Part shown: one piece after another, positions 26,295 through 36,237 of the stretch
Layout: every line of letters starts with the position of its first letter
Position numbering within the stretch: position 1 is the first letter of the stretch
Source of the DNA: Marinilabilia salmonicolor JCM 21150
Lineage (GTDB): Bacteria; Bacteroidota; Bacteroidia; Bacteroidales; Marinilabiliaceae
NCBI RefSeq assembly: GCF_000259075.1
Contig: NZ_AJKI01000031.1
Coordinates: 62,001-126,000, forward strand
DNA length: 64,000 bases
Reading direction: 5' to 3'
Notes under the pieces: generated by a model
Told to the model about the DNA's origin: nothing
Databases searched by the model: none
What the model saw: the letters and a program-made list of their open reading frames with translations, nothing else
Made by a program: the position numbers and the translations under genes

Positions 26295-27059
26295 TCAGAA
26301 TTTTTCGTAAACCCCAAGGCCAAACAGGGCATAATCATAAAAAACGGGGTCTTCGGGCCGAAACCCGGCCAACTTACCTGTTAGCTCCAACACCGCTTTA
26401 AAATCCTGTTGTTTCCTACTCAACAATCCCAGCTGCTGGGCAACCCTTCCAACGTGAACATCCAGCGGAATCAAGAGATCCGCCATGGAAATATCTCTCC
26501 ACAATCCGAAATCCACCGGAGAGTTTGTTCTCACCATCCAGCGCAGGTACATATTTAAGCGTTTTGCTGAAGAATTCTTCAGAATATTGGCCACATGCTT
26601 GTTGGTGCGTACCGGAGGGTCGAAAGACATAAAAACCTCCCTGAAATGAATGATTGCCTTATCAATTCCACCACGACGGTATCCATCAATAAACACCTGC
26701 TGAAGCCCCCCTTTTTCACGGTAAATATGAGCAAGAGCTTTCAGAAAATAATTGGCATCAATGCTGTTAAAGGTGCGGTACACAAAATTATCTGCAACCT
26801 GTAACTCGTCATCCGGGGCCTCCATCAAAAAATCATAAGGGGACATTTCCATCCGTTCCATTAATTGCCGGCAAGCTTTGAGAATCATTCGTCTTTGTCC
26901 CCATGCAAGCGTTGCCGTCAGAAAACCTGCAATCTCGATATCCTCCTTTTTCGTAAACAAATGGGGGATTTGTACCGGATCTTCATCAATAAACCAGCGA
27001 GCCTCATAATGAGAGGCCTTGTCATTAAGAAAATCAACAATTTCACTGGTATTGGTCAT
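26295..27059 (-). CDS. TIGR02757 family protein (DUF2400)
   Basis: A 254-residue soluble, largely helical protein of the TIGR02757/DUF2400 family, which is widespread in Bacteroidota. Recognisable blocks are ATLAWGQRRMILKACRQLM, FVYRTFNS.D..YFLKAL, NMYLRWMVRTNSPVDFGLW and IPLDVHVGRVAQQLGLL. The last two resemble the helix-hairpin-helix region of DNA glycosylases, but the function is unproven. The start is ATG 27059 (MTNTSEIVDFLND). Between the LolD-like ATPase and trmN6 in one operon. Confidence 0.88.
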   Translation of the reverse strand: MTNTSEIVDFLNDKASHYEARWFIDEDPVQIPHLFTKKEDIEIAGFLTATLAWGQRRMILKACRQLMERMEMSPYDFLMEAPDDELQVADNFVYRTFNSIDANYFLKALAHIYREKGGLQQVFIDGYRRGGIDKAIIHFREVFMSFDPPVRTNKHVANILKNSSAKRLNMYLRWMVRTNSPVDFGLWRDISMADLLIPLDVHVGRVAQQLGLLSRKQQDFKAVLELTGKLAGFRPEDPVFYDYALFGLGVYEKF

Positions 27060-27127
27060 ATTCAAAAACAAGCAAAACAAAAGAGAAATCCGCAAAAGCT
27101 CTAAATGCAAAAAAAGGAAGCCGGAAC

Positions 27128-27781
27128 TTAATCAACAATCACACCATCCACAATATGAACTGTGCGATCGGCTTTATCGGCCAAATGCTGATCGTGAGTG
27201 ACAATTACAAAAGTCTGATTAAACTGCTTCCGCAAATCCACAAACAGATCCATCAATTCATCCTGGTTCCTGGAATCGAGGTTCCCTGATGGTTCATCAG
27301 CAAAAACAACTAAAGGGTCATTCACCAATGCGCGAGCTACCGCCACTCGTTGCTTTTCACCCCCGCTAAGTTCTGCCGGCTTATGTTCCAAACGATCGGA
27401 TAGCCCCAGATAGTTAAGCAACTTCAGCGCACGATCTTTTGATTCTTTTTCGGAACGACGGGCTATTAATCCGGGTAACATACAGTTCTCTAAAGCAGTA
27501 AACTCGGGTAAAAGCTGATGAAACTGGAAAACAAACCCAATATGCTCATTACGGAACCTGGCAAGCTGATTTCCTTTTAAAGTACTAACATTGGTTCCAT
27601 TGATGAACACATCCCCTCCTGTAGGTTTATCAAGCGAGCCTAATATCTGAAGCAAAGTAGTTTTACCCGCTCCACTGGATCCCAGAATGGTAACAATTTC
27701 ACCCCGATCAATTTTCAAATCAATACCTTTTAAAACCCGGAGGTCGCCATATTGCTTTTGTATATTTCTGCCCTCAACCAT
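27128..27781 (-). CDS. ABC transporter ATP-binding protein, LolD/MacB type
   Basis: A 217-residue nucleotide-binding subunit. All motifs are canonical: Walker [11 protein letters not shown]-loop [17 protein letters not shown], signature LSGGEKQR, Walker [14 protein letters not shown] and H-loop VTHD. By sequence it belongs to the LolD/FtsE/MacB group that works with FtsX-type permeases on envelope substrates such as lipoproteins. No permease lies beside it; the neighbours are a cation antiporter and TIGR02757, so the partner must be elsewhere. The start is ATG 27781, 2 bp from the antiporter stop. Confidence 0.88.
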   Translation of the reverse strand: MVEGRNIQKQYGDLRVLKGIDLKIDRGEIVTILGSSGAGKTTLLQILGSLDKPTGGDVFINGTNVSTLKGNQLARFRNEHIGFVFQFHQLLPEFTALENCMLPGLIARRSEKESKDRALKLLNYLGLSDRLEHKPAELSGGEKQRVAVARALVNDPLVVFADEPSGNLDSRNQDELMDLFVDLRKQFNQTFVIVTHDQHLADKADRTVHIVDGVIVD

Positions 27782-27783
27782 AA

Positions 27784-28728
27784 TTACGAAACAAATAAAA
27801 CCCAAATATAAACAATATAGAAAAGTAGAAGGATAGTCCCTTTCCACCGCGAAATAACTCCGTTACGAAGCGGAACCATAAAAAGAAGCAATAAAACAGC
27901 CAAAACAGTCATCCAGATCATATCAGAAGAAATTACTCTGGGAGAAACCTGTAAGGGCTTCAGAATAGCAGTAATACCAAGAATAGAGAATACATTAAAA
28001 ATATTGGAACCAATGATATTTCCTATGGAGATATCCATCTCCTTCTTTAAAGCGGCAGCAAGCGAAGTGGCAAGTTCCGGAACACTGGTGCCAAAGGCAA
28101 CTATGGAAATGCCCACAACCCTTTCACTAACCCCCCAGCCAATAGCCAGGTCACTGGCTCCTTTCACCAGCCACTCGGCACCAAAATACAATCCCAATAC
28201 AGCAACAAGCACAAGTCCAACTGCCTGAATCACTTTCAAAGAGGGATCGGGAAAGACTTCCACCATTTTGGCGGAGTGCCGTCTGGAAGACCAGACAGAC
28301 CAAACAATATAGGCTCCTATGAGAAAAACAAAAATAAGGCCTTCATAAACTTCAAGAACCTCATTAATTAGAAACAAAAATAACAATGCATACGAAAGCA
28401 TCATTACCATCCAATCGTTAAGAATGGAAGTCCTTCTGACAGCCAGCGGAAATATAATTGCCACAGCCCCCAGAATAAGCCCAATATTCGCAATATTAGA
28501 ACCAACCACATTACCAATGGAAATATCGGGCGATTCGGTAAAAACAGCCTTTACGCTGACAAAAAGTTCGGGCGCGGAAGTTCCGAATGCAACAACAGTG
28601 AGTCCGGCAACCAAAGGACTGACATGAAAATGACGGGACAACTCCAAACCTCCCCGCACCAGCCAGTTACCACAAAGAAACAGCAACACAAATCCAATCA
28701 AAACTAACAAGTAGGAATTAACATCCAT
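27784..28728 (-). CDS. Calcium/sodium antiporter, CaCA family (YrbG-like)
   Basis: A 314-residue inner-membrane exchanger with about ten helices in two inverted repeats. Each repeat carries the ion-binding alpha motif: [14 protein letters not shown] with GNVVGSN in the first, and [14 protein letters not shown] with GNIIGSN in the second. The glutamates in both PEL triplets are present. I use ATG 28728; an alternative start at 28740 adds four residues. It is translationally close to the LolD-like ATPase (2 bp). Confidence 0.92.
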   Translation of the reverse strand: MDVNSYLLVLIGFVLLFLCGNWLVRGGLELSRHFHVSPLVAGLTVVAFGTSAPELFVSVKAVFTESPDISIGNVVGSNIANIGLILGAVAIIFPLAVRRTSILNDWMVMMLSYALLFLFLINEVLEVYEGLIFVFLIGAYIVWSVWSSRRHSAKMVEVFPDPSLKVIQAVGLVLVAVLGLYFGAEWLVKGASDLAIGWGVSERVVGISIVAFGTSVPELATSLAAALKKEMDISIGNIIGSNIFNVFSILGITAILKPLQVSPRVISSDMIWMTVLAVLLLLFMVPLRNGVISRWKGTILLLFYIVYIWVLFVS

Positions 28729-28829
28729 AAAAAGAAGCAATTAAAAATTTCAATAAACAGAAGAAAGTTATGCCAGTGCCAGAAAACACCGGACAATAAC
28801 ACGATTAAAAAAGGACTGATAGAAACCTT

Positions 28830-29291
28830 TTACTTATTGTCTTTCTCAGAATTCTTACTTTCGTCAGAGGATTCATCAACAGCCCCGGATTCGTCTCTTT
28901 TTCCCTTATCTGTAACTCCATACACATCACGGGCTGTTTCATCAATTCCTCCGGCCAAATCTTCAGTTTCTTCATGCACCCGGGCTTCCATATCCTTTCT
29001 ACCCTCCTCAAGATCCTCCTTTACCTCATCGCCTGCACGCTGAATATCATCCTTCATTTCTTGTCCCTGTTCATGAATATACCGTTTAGCCTCCTCCAGG
29101 TCTTCCTTCAAATCACCGGTACTCTCATTAAACTCACGCTTAAGATCCTCTGTGGCCTTACGAAATTCATTCATTCCCTTTCCCAGCATCTTCGCAAACT
29201 CGGGAATTTTATTGGCCCCAAAAAGCAAAAGCACCACCAGGAAGACAATAATTATCTCGCCCATGGAAATTCCAAAAAGAAATACTGCCAT
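28830..29291 (-). CDS. tatA: Sec-independent translocase component TatA/TatE
   Basis: A 153-residue protein with the TatA pattern: one N-terminal membrane helix (about 5-24), the hinge FGANKIPEFAKMLGKG with the conserved F-G, then an amphipathic helix (EFRKATEDLKREF). TatA forms the pore for export of folded proteins by the Tat pathway. The C-terminal tail (about 65-153) is much longer than in most TatA proteins, highly charged and acidic, with heptad-like Glu/Lys periodicity ending in a Ser/Asp/Glu-rich stretch. No tatC is in the window. It lies downstream of the secDF terminator. Confidence 0.88.
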   Translation of the reverse strand: MAVFLFGISMGEIIIVFLVVLLLFGANKIPEFAKMLGKGMNEFRKATEDLKREFNESTGDLKEDLEEAKRYIHEQGQEMKDDIQRAGDEVKEDLEEGRKDMEARVHEETEDLAGGIDETARDVYGVTDKGKRDESGAVDESSDESKNSEKDNK

Positions 29292-29319
29292 ATCATTATT
29301 GTTTGGCTCAAAGATATAA

Positions 29320-29356
29320 AAAAAAATCCCCGGTATGGATACTCCAAACCGGGGAT
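29320..29356 (-). terminator. Intrinsic terminator of secDF
   Basis: ATCCCCGGT and ACCGGGGAT pair around 13 bases; on the minus strand a run of nine T follows. It separates secDF from tatA. Confidence 0.87.
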
Positions 29357-29402
29357 AAAATAACTAACATTCCAAGAATTTTAACAAACTCTTATCAAAT
29401 GC

Positions 29403-32400
29403 TTATTTCTTCTTTTTTGCTTTGTTAGCGATTCGCTTCTCAATAAAATTAAAGGCAATGGGAGAAGCAATAAAGAGTGATGAATAAGTACCTACCACAA
29501 CACCAACAATCAATGCAAATACAAATCCCTGAATAACTTCACTTCCGAAGATAAAGATTACCAGCAAAACAACCAGCGTAGTCAATGATGTATTCAATGT
29601 ACGGCTGATGGTCGAGTTCATGGCAAGGTTGAACACTTCTTTCAAATCGCGCTTGGGATACAACCCGCGATATTCACGGATACGGTCAAATACAACCACC
29701 GTATCGTTAATAGAGTATCCAATTACCGTCAGGATCGCCGCAATAAACGATTGGTCAATTTCCATCGAGAAAGGCATGATTGAATAAAGCAACGAGAATA
29801 CTCCCATCACAATCAATACGTCGTGAAAAACAGCACCCAGGGCACCTAATCCAAACTCCCAGTTACGGAAACGAATCAGAATGTAAAGGAATATCACCAC
29901 AAACGAGAAGAAAATGGCATATCCTGCTTTATTTCTAATGTCTGCAGCAATGGTAGGTCCTACTTTCTGAGAACTCATACGATGCTCGGCCAGGAAAGTA
30001 TCCCGATCCACATCAGCTCCAACATACTGCTTCAAACCTTCATAAAGTTTTGTTTCAGCCTCCTGATCTGCCGACTCGGAATCGCTATCCACCAAATAGT
30101 TGGTCGTGATGCGAATCTGATTGTCTCCTCCAAATGTTTTGGCTTCGACGGTAGCTCCTTCAAACGTTTTAGTCAACGCGGATTGAATTTCTGTTGCAGG
30201 AACCGGGTCATCAAAGCGAACCACAAAAGAACGCCCCCCGGTAAAATCAATACCCTGCTGAAGACCTCTGACTCCAAGAGATGCAACTCCGACCAAAATA
30301 ACAGCAATAGATATTATTAAAAAGAACTTACGTTTCTCGATGAAGAGAATATGAGCCCTTTTAAAAAGATTTTTAGTCCACTCGCTGCCGAACTTAATAT
30401 CCACTTTCGATTTCAGCAGGCTTTCATAAACCAGACGGGTGATAAAGAATGCTGAGAAGAATGAAGTGGCGATACCAATCATCAATGTGGTTGCAAATCC
30501 TTTAATAGGTCCGGTACCAAACAAAAAGAGAATCAGACCGGTCAGGAAGGTTGTTACGTTGGCATCAATAATGGCAGAAAAAGCATTCCGGTAACCATCA
30601 GAGATGGCCAACTTCAGCCCTTTTCCTGCTTTCAACTCCTCTCGTATTCGTTCATATATCAACACGTTGGCATCCACCGACATACCAATGGTCAGCACGA
30701 TACCTGCAATACCGGGAAGTGTAAGTACTGCATTGAAAGCGGCCAGAACTCCCATGATAAAAAACATATTGGTAACCAATGCAAGGTCGGCAACCAATCC
30801 GGCTTTAAAACCGTAGTATAAAATCATGTAAATAAGCACTGCGATAAAAGCCCAGATAAAGGACTTAAATCCGGCATCTACTGCCTCAGCACCAAGTGAA
30901 GGACCTACAACCGTATCTTCTACGATTCGTGCAGGCGCCGGCATTTTACCTGATTGCAGCACATTTGCAAGGTCTTTCGCCTCCTGTGGTGTAAAATCAC
31001 CCGTAATAGAGCTGCGACCTCCTGTAATTTCGTTTTGAACTGTAGGGAAAGAATAAACATAACCGTCCAGCACGATGGCAATCGACTTATCAATATTGGC
31101 TTTGGTCAGACGTGCCCATGTTTTGGCTCCTTCACCGTTCATGGACATTGAAATTTCGTAAGCACCACTTTGGTTTGTAACAGCACGCGCACCGGTAACC
31201 ACATCACCTTCGAGGGGAGCACGGCCATCGTGACTGCTGACTTTAATGGCAACCAACTGAAAGAGCTCATCATTTTCATCAAACTGCTGATTGGTCCAGT
31301 ACTGAGCGTCGGTTCCGGGAATAGGCTTCACCGTCCACATAAACTTCACATCACGTGGCAGAATAGACTGAACTTCCTCCATTGCCAGGTAAGTATTTAC
31401 CTTCCCTGTATCGCGTGAAGTAGCCAATCCTACAACCGGTGATGAGGGACGTCCTGAGGGAGCAAGAGCAGAGAACAAAGACTCAACGCGTTGTTCGTCT
31501 CCTGCATCAAGAGAATCTCCTTCAATTTCATCCAAAAGTGCCACATCTTCAGCACTTTCTTCAGCCTGAACTTCCGACACTACATCGGCGGTATCAACAT
31601 CACTGTGTTTCAAAGCATTTACTTCTGCAATCATCTGATTGGCTGACATCAATGCTTCGAAAATTTGATTTTGATTGTAAACTTCCCAGAATTCCAGGTT
31701 GGCAGTTCCCTGAAGCAGGTCACGCACACGCTCCGGATCAGTAATACCGGGGAGTTCAACCAAAATACGACCGGCTTGTTCCAGTCGCTGAATATTTGGC
31801 TGAGCCACACCAAAGCGGTCAATCCTGGTACGAAGAATATTAAATGCATTATCAATAGCACCTCTTGATTCCTCACGAATAACTTCAATTACTTCTGCAT
31901 TGGTAGAGTTGTAATCAACCTTTTCCCTCAATTCAACAGTATTGAATATGGCAGCAAGCCGACCTTCGGGAGCCACTTCTTCAAATGCTTCACCAAAGAG
32001 CGAAATAAAATCACGAGTGGACTCTTTTTCACGCTCACGAGCCAGTCTGATGGCTTCATTAAACTTTTCATCCTGGTTGTAATTGGAAAGAGCCCGGACA
32101 ATATCGGCCACCCGAACCTCAAGGATCATGTTCATTCCTCCCTTAAGGTCGAGACCAAAATTGATCTCACGTTCTTTACACTCCTGGTAGGTATATTCCC
32201 TTAATCCAAAAAGAAAATTATACACTACTTCACTCTTCATCGAGTCGAGATACTGAAATCTGTACTCACTTACCAATTCAGAGTTGTCACCGGCTTTCTG
32301 CTGTGCAAATTCTTCAGCATCATTTTCCACACGACGTGTCTGAAAGGTAAAGATCAACTGATACAAACTAACCAGTGCCAACAATATGGCAAATAGTCTG

Positions 32401-32420
32401 ATCGCTCCTTTGTTCTGCAT
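29403..32420 (-). CDS. secDF: Protein translocase subunit SecDF (fused)
   Basis: A 1005-residue fusion of SecD and SecF, the RND-like accessory of SecYEG that uses the proton gradient to pull preproteins out. The SecD half (about 1-670) has a first helix, the periplasmic P1 domain (NFGLDLKGGMNMILEV, FGVAQPNIQRLEQAGRILVELPG) and five helices with IVLTIGMSVDANVLIYERIREE. The SecF half has GIDFTGGRSFVVRF and the matching ILTVIGYSINDTVVVFDRIRE. A low-complexity acidic insert (about residues 255-320, rich in Asp, Glu, Ser, Ala) interrupts P1. It ends in a basic tail of lysines. Monocistronic. Confidence 0.95.
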   Translation of the reverse strand: MQNKGAIRLFAILLALVSLYQLIFTFQTRRVENDAEEFAQQKAGDNSELVSEYRFQYLDSMKSEVVYNFLFGLREYTYQECKEREINFGLDLKGGMNMILEVRVADIVRALSNYNQDEKFNEAIRLAREREKESTRDFISLFGEAFEEVAPEGRLAAIFNTVELREKVDYNSTNAEVIEVIREESRGAIDNAFNILRTRIDRFGVAQPNIQRLEQAGRILVELPGITDPERVRDLLQGTANLEFWEVYNQNQIFEALMSANQMIAEVNALKHSDVDTADVVSEVQAEESAEDVALLDEIEGDSLDAGDEQRVESLFSALAPSGRPSSPVVGLATSRDTGKVNTYLAMEEVQSILPRDVKFMWTVKPIPGTDAQYWTNQQFDENDELFQLVAIKVSSHDGRAPLEGDVVTGARAVTNQSGAYEISMSMNGEGAKTWARLTKANIDKSIAIVLDGYVYSFPTVQNEITGGRSSITGDFTPQEAKDLANVLQSGKMPAPARIVEDTVVGPSLGAEAVDAGFKSFIWAFIAVLIYMILYYGFKAGLVADLALVTNMFFIMGVLAAFNAVLTLPGIAGIVLTIGMSVDANVLIYERIREELKAGKGLKLAISDGYRNAFSAIIDANVTTFLTGLILFLFGTGPIKGFATTLMIGIATSFFSAFFITRLVYESLLKSKVDIKFGSEWTKNLFKRAHILFIEKRKFFLIISIAVILVGVASLGVRGLQQGIDFTGGRSFVVRFDDPVPATEIQSALTKTFEGATVEAKTFGGDNQIRITTNYLVDSDSESADQEAETKLYEGLKQYVGADVDRDTFLAEHRMSSQKVGPTIAADIRNKAGYAIFFSFVVIFLYILIRFRNWEFGLGALGAVFHDVLIVMGVFSLLYSIMPFSMEIDQSFIAAILTVIGYSINDTVVVFDRIREYRGLYPKRDLKEVFNLAMNSTISRTLNTSLTTLVVLLVIFIFGSEVIQGFVFALIVGVVVGTYSSLFIASPIAFNFIEKRIANKAKKKK

Positions 32421-32469
32421 TTGTAGCTATTTTTATAAATTCAAATTCATGTACGTTTTACTAAACGCG

Positions 32470-32477
32470 CAAATATA
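32470..32477 (-). promoter_or_regulatory. Candidate -7 box of secDF
   Basis: On the minus strand TATATTTG, a full TAnnTTTG match, about 50 bp upstream of the secDF ATG. No -33 box is obvious. Confidence 0.4.
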
Positions 32478-32559
32478 TTGATTTTTTTTAAAACCTTTAG
32501 GGTTTATTAGATTAATGCATCAGATAGTTCTTTTATTCCCGGGAAGTTAAACCAACGCG

Positions 32560-34974
32560 TCAGAACTGATGAAGGGATATTTTCTCCAACAACCGTCGTG
32601 CCCCAAAAAACACAAGTACCGCTGCTATAATTAACATCACCAATGCAGGAATTATGAAACATATATAATCCACCTCATAACGAACGACAAATGCCTGAGA
32701 CCAGTCCGACAGCATTGATCTTGAAACAGGAAAAGCCATCAATATACCCAACAATACAAAAAGGAAAAACCCGGAAAACAGAATCCGGATGTTATGAAAA
32801 TCCGGAAATCCCGTTATTTTGCGCAGGTATAATTCCTGCTGACGAGTGGCCAAAAGAAAGGAAACCAGCCCTGTCATACCAAGGGTAGCGATAATTATCA
32901 CCAACACCGCAAATGCCCATGCCAGTGACATATACCGGTAATCCTCGCTGTAAAAAGCTTTGTTCTTCTCTTGAAAAGAGACGGCTTTGAAAGGGATTCC
33001 CACCTCAGACTGCATCCATATATCTCTGAGTAACTGACGAGTCTGTGCCCATTCACCTTTTTTAAACCTGACAAGAAATGAAGTCAGATTCTCATCCGGC
33101 CCGGCAGGAATAAACACTGCAGGACGCAATGACTGCTTCCAGCCTGAAAAGTGCATATCCGGTACAATGCCACATATGCCGAACTCCATCCGGTCTCCGG
33201 CTTCCCGGGCAACGGTATATATTCTCTTCCCAATGACTTCATCTCCCATCATTTGAGCAGCCTGTCTGTTTATCACAATATCTCCTGGCCCTAACATATA
33301 ATCAGCGCCCTGCTCGGCGGAAACACCTATCGTCCTGAAAAAAGACGAGTCCACAGGATAAACCTCAAAAAGAAAAAGCCGGCTACTGTCATCCGAACTA
33401 CTGAAAGACATTATAGAAACCGGCTCTCCCGGCTTGAAATACATTCTGCTTACATCTTCCACTACATCTAACTCCCCTATCTCCTCATATAGCGAGTCTG
33501 TTTTTGTCCCCAAGTGCCCCGCACGTTCAAGCAACCCGACTTGTTCAATATCAAAACCGGGATCTTTTTCATTCACATAGCTGAGCTGACGATACATCCC
33601 AACAGCAGTGGTGGAGACGAATACCGCCACAAAAATCTGAACCATTACCAGCAATCCGCGAACCCACAATCCCGGATAAGCAGAAAACCTTCTGTATCCT
33701 GATTGGAGATGAAAAGCTTTTATGCGGGAAAAAACAAAAGCCGGATAAATCCCGGACAAAAGTCCGACAGCAAGAGTCACTGTCAATACCAAAGGAAAAT
33801 CCAGTGACTGACGATAACTTCTGTCAAAAAATTCGACCAGAAAAAGTTTGTTAAAGACCGGAAGAAGTAACTCTACCAAAACCAACCCAAAAAACAAGGC
33901 CACCAGGCTAAACAATACGGCTTCACTCACAAATTGCCCTGCCAAATGAAAGCGCCTGGCTCCAAACAGTCGCCGCACTCCTGCTTCCATCGCCCTGTCA
34001 AGGGCTCGTGCTGTGGTCAGATTCATGAAGTTAAAGGCCGTAACCAGCAGAATAAAAAATGCTACTCCAAGAAAAATAAACACATAAGCTTTATTGGTGG
34101 TTTTTCCAATCTCAAAATCCTGACTGGAAAACAAATAAATCTGATGTAACGGTTGAAAACTGAAATGCAGATTGGTCTTTCGTTCCCCGGAGAATATGGC
34201 CATGTCCTCTTCTTCCATCTCTGCCTTTATCTCGTTTGCGAAAGCGTTTTCCAGTTCATGAACATCTGCATCAGGTTGCATCTTCACATAAACATAACAT
34301 ACCAGCGAGAACCAGCTTTCTATCATTCTGGAAAAACTATCTCCGTAATAATCCTTCAACTGTTGCTCCATTACCGAAAACGGAAGCACAAAATCGTACT
34401 GCAAATGACTGTTCTGAGGAACATCCTCAAACACCCCTTTTACGGTATAGATTTTATCATGATTGAACCGAAGTTCCTGCCCGAGCGGATTTCTGTCTCC
34501 AAAAAGACGCGAGGCAGCCGAACGGGAAATAATTACACCTGAGGAATCTGAAAATGTCTGGCGAGGACCCCCAAGAAGAAAAGAAGTAGCAAACACATCA
34601 AAAAAAGAAGAATCTGCATAAAGAATCTCTGATTCAAATGAAGATGCGTAAGAACTCCGAACCGGAACTTCTCCTACATCCACAATACGGGTAGCCGATT
34701 CCACTTCCGGATATTGCTTTAATCGTGAGGCCAGAACCATTGGTGATAACGCAGCATTCACCTGTTCATTTTCCATATTACCGGAAGTTACCACCCGGTA
34801 CATATCCTGATAGCGATCAAAATGTTTATCGAAAGAAAACTGAAAAAAAACATATTCCAGGACAAAAATACTCATGGCGATACCCACCGAAAGCCCAAGA
34901 AGTGTCAACAGTGAAAAACCCCGATGTAAAAAAAGTGTACGAAGCGATATTTTTATATAATTCAGAATCCTCAT
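32560..34974 (-). CDS. ABC transporter permease, FtsX/MacB type (two-domain)
   Basis: An 804-residue permease with the duplicated MacB/FtsX plan common in Bacteroidota: an N-terminal helix (LLTLLGLSVGIAMSIFVLEYVFF), a MacB periplasmic core domain (about 45-240), three helices in the block FLGVAFFILLVTAFNFMNLTTARALDRAMEAGVRRLFGA, a second periplasmic domain (about 440-670) and three final helices. The AxEAGVRR segment after the helix is the coupling motif that meets the ATPase. Such transporters act as mechanotransmitters on periplasmic substrates, not as classical pores. The ATPase gene lies 25 bp upstream in the same operon. Confidence 0.9.
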   Translation of the reverse strand: MRILNYIKISLRTLFLHRGFSLLTLLGLSVGIAMSIFVLEYVFFQFSFDKHFDRYQDMYRVVTSGNMENEQVNAALSPMVLASRLKQYPEVESATRIVDVGEVPVRSSYASSFESEILYADSSFFDVFATSFLLGGPRQTFSDSSGVIISRSAASRLFGDRNPLGQELRFNHDKIYTVKGVFEDVPQNSHLQYDFVLPFSVMEQQLKDYYGDSFSRMIESWFSLVCYVYVKMQPDADVHELENAFANEIKAEMEEEDMAIFSGERKTNLHFSFQPLHQIYLFSSQDFEIGKTTNKAYVFIFLGVAFFILLVTAFNFMNLTTARALDRAMEAGVRRLFGARRFHLAGQFVSEAVLFSLVALFFGLVLVELLLPVFNKLFLVEFFDRSYRQSLDFPLVLTVTLAVGLLSGIYPAFVFSRIKAFHLQSGYRRFSAYPGLWVRGLLVMVQIFVAVFVSTTAVGMYRQLSYVNEKDPGFDIEQVGLLERAGHLGTKTDSLYEEIGELDVVEDVSRMYFKPGEPVSIMSFSSSDDSSRLFLFEVYPVDSSFFRTIGVSAEQGADYMLGPGDIVINRQAAQMMGDEVIGKRIYTVAREAGDRMEFGICGIVPDMHFSGWKQSLRPAVFIPAGPDENLTSFLVRFKKGEWAQTRQLLRDIWMQSEVGIPFKAVSFQEKNKAFYSEDYRYMSLAWAFAVLVIIIATLGMTGLVSFLLATRQQELYLRKITGFPDFHNIRILFSGFFLFVLLGILMAFPVSRSMLSDWSQAFVVRYEVDYICFIIPALVMLIIAAVLVFFGARRLLEKISLHQF

Positions 34975-34999
34975 AATTTCTCTAATGGTAGTGTTTATC

Positions 35000-35680
35000 T
35001 CAACCCCGGTCCGAAGCGGTGGTTACCACATGCCCGTCGAAAAGCTGAATAATCCGCTGTCCATGACGGGCAGCTTCCCTTGAATGGGTGGCTAAAGCAA
35101 TGGTTTGTCCCTCCTCATTGAGTTGCCTCAGCAACTCCATAAATTCCTCCTTCTCTCCCGAACTCAACCGTCCGGTTGGTTCATCTCCAAACAAAATGTC
35201 AGGGGAACAACTCAACGCCCGGGCAAGAGCTACTTTTTGCTGTACAAAATCCCCAAACTTTCCAGGATATTGTTTCCTGAGATGTGTCAATCGAAATCGC
35301 TCCAGAAGTTCTTCCACTTTTTGTCGCCGCGCTTTTCTACTGTCGGGCATATATAACAAAGGAAGTTCAATGTTCTCATATACCGTAAGTTCATCAATCA
35401 GATGAATGTCCTCAAAAAGAAATGCGATATGGTCACGGCGAATACGATTGCGCTTCCGCTCGGAGATACCGGTAACCTCCTGCTCCCGGAACCATATTTC
35501 GCCGGAAGAAGGGACATCCACCAGACCTAACAATCCCAAAAGGGTAGTTTTTCCACTCCCTGAAGGACCGGCGATCACAACATATTCTCCTTCTTCAATA
35601 TCAATATTGATATTCCGGAGAACATATTTTTCATTATTTCCCCGACGAAACAACTTTTGAAGATTTCTGGTATGAATCAT
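35000..35680 (-). CDS. ABC transporter ATPase with degenerate Q-loop, signature and D-loop
   Basis: A 226-residue MacB/LolD-type nucleotide-binding subunit paired with the permease downstream. Walker A is intact (GPSGSGKTT, K44), as are Walker B (ILFGDEPTG, E167) and the H-loop (ATHS, H199). Three other motifs depart from the family: the Q-loop has Glu in place of Gln (FLFEDIHLI, E90), the LSGGQ signature reads FGDFV (142-146), and the D-loop GNLDS reads GRLSS (170-174). It may hydrolyse ATP by an altered dimer or be a poor hydrolase; that is inference. I start at ATG 35680; the frame is open to 35746 but with no family likeness. Confidence 0.87.
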   Translation of the reverse strand: MIHTRNLQKLFRRGNNEKYVLRNINIDIEEGEYVVIAGPSGSGKTTLLGLLGLVDVPSSGEIWFREQEVTGISERKRNRIRRDHIAFLFEDIHLIDELTVYENIELPLLYMPDSRKARRQKVEELLERFRLTHLRKQYPGKFGDFVQQKVALARALSCSPDILFGDEPTGRLSSGEKEEFMELLRQLNEEGQTIALATHSREAARHGQRIIQLFDGHVVTTASDRG

Positions 35681-36092
35681 AAAATTAAAATATGTTCGTT
35701 TTTGAACACTACACGTCCGCTCGCGTACACCCCTGAGTCTGATCAATCAGTGCTGCGTCCTCAAATAAAATGCTAACATGTAGCTATTTAGTCATAAATC
35801 TAAAAGATCTCAATGACCATTCCTCACTCACAATATTAATAAATAATTCTCAATGCAAATTTCACCTCTTAAAAATCCATTTATTAATCGAATGGAACTT
35901 ATCAAGCTTACATTAATACACTCACTGAATGACTTTAATGATTAAGAATTATTGAACGTTTTTTTGGTCAGGGAGTTAAAAAAACAGTCAAATGTTTTGA
36001 TCTCAGTTATGTCTGTGACATATTAAATCACAAACCAGACCAAAAATCATAAAACACTATTATGCTACAACATAACAACAATAAAAGCTCCT

Positions 36093-36100
36093 TATATTTG
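36093..36100 (+). promoter_or_regulatory. Candidate -7 box upstream of the NtrC-like operon
   Basis: TATATTTG fits TAnnTTTG. A second candidate, TACATTTG, lies at 36164-36171. Neither has a good -33 box. I found no GG-N10-GC sigma-54 promoter in the 35681-36407 gap on either strand. Confidence 0.35.
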
Positions 36101-36101
36101 T

Positions 36102-36130
36102 CGAAAACGACTTTTATTGTACGAAAACGA
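36102..36130. promoter_or_regulatory. Direct repeats CGAAAACGA, possible operator
   Basis: The 9-mer CGAAAACGA occurs exactly at 36102-36110 and 36122-36130, a 20-bp (about two helical turns) spacing, in the divergent region between the ABC genes and the activator gene, just past a -7 box. Confidence 0.4.
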
Positions 36131-36237
36131 ACATTTTTTCTTTTTAATTGTACATTTTATTAATACATTTGGGTAATGTAGGCCGGGGAAAGGATAAAGA
36201 CTAAGCTTGAAAAGCTAGGAGTAACACTAAGAAAAGA

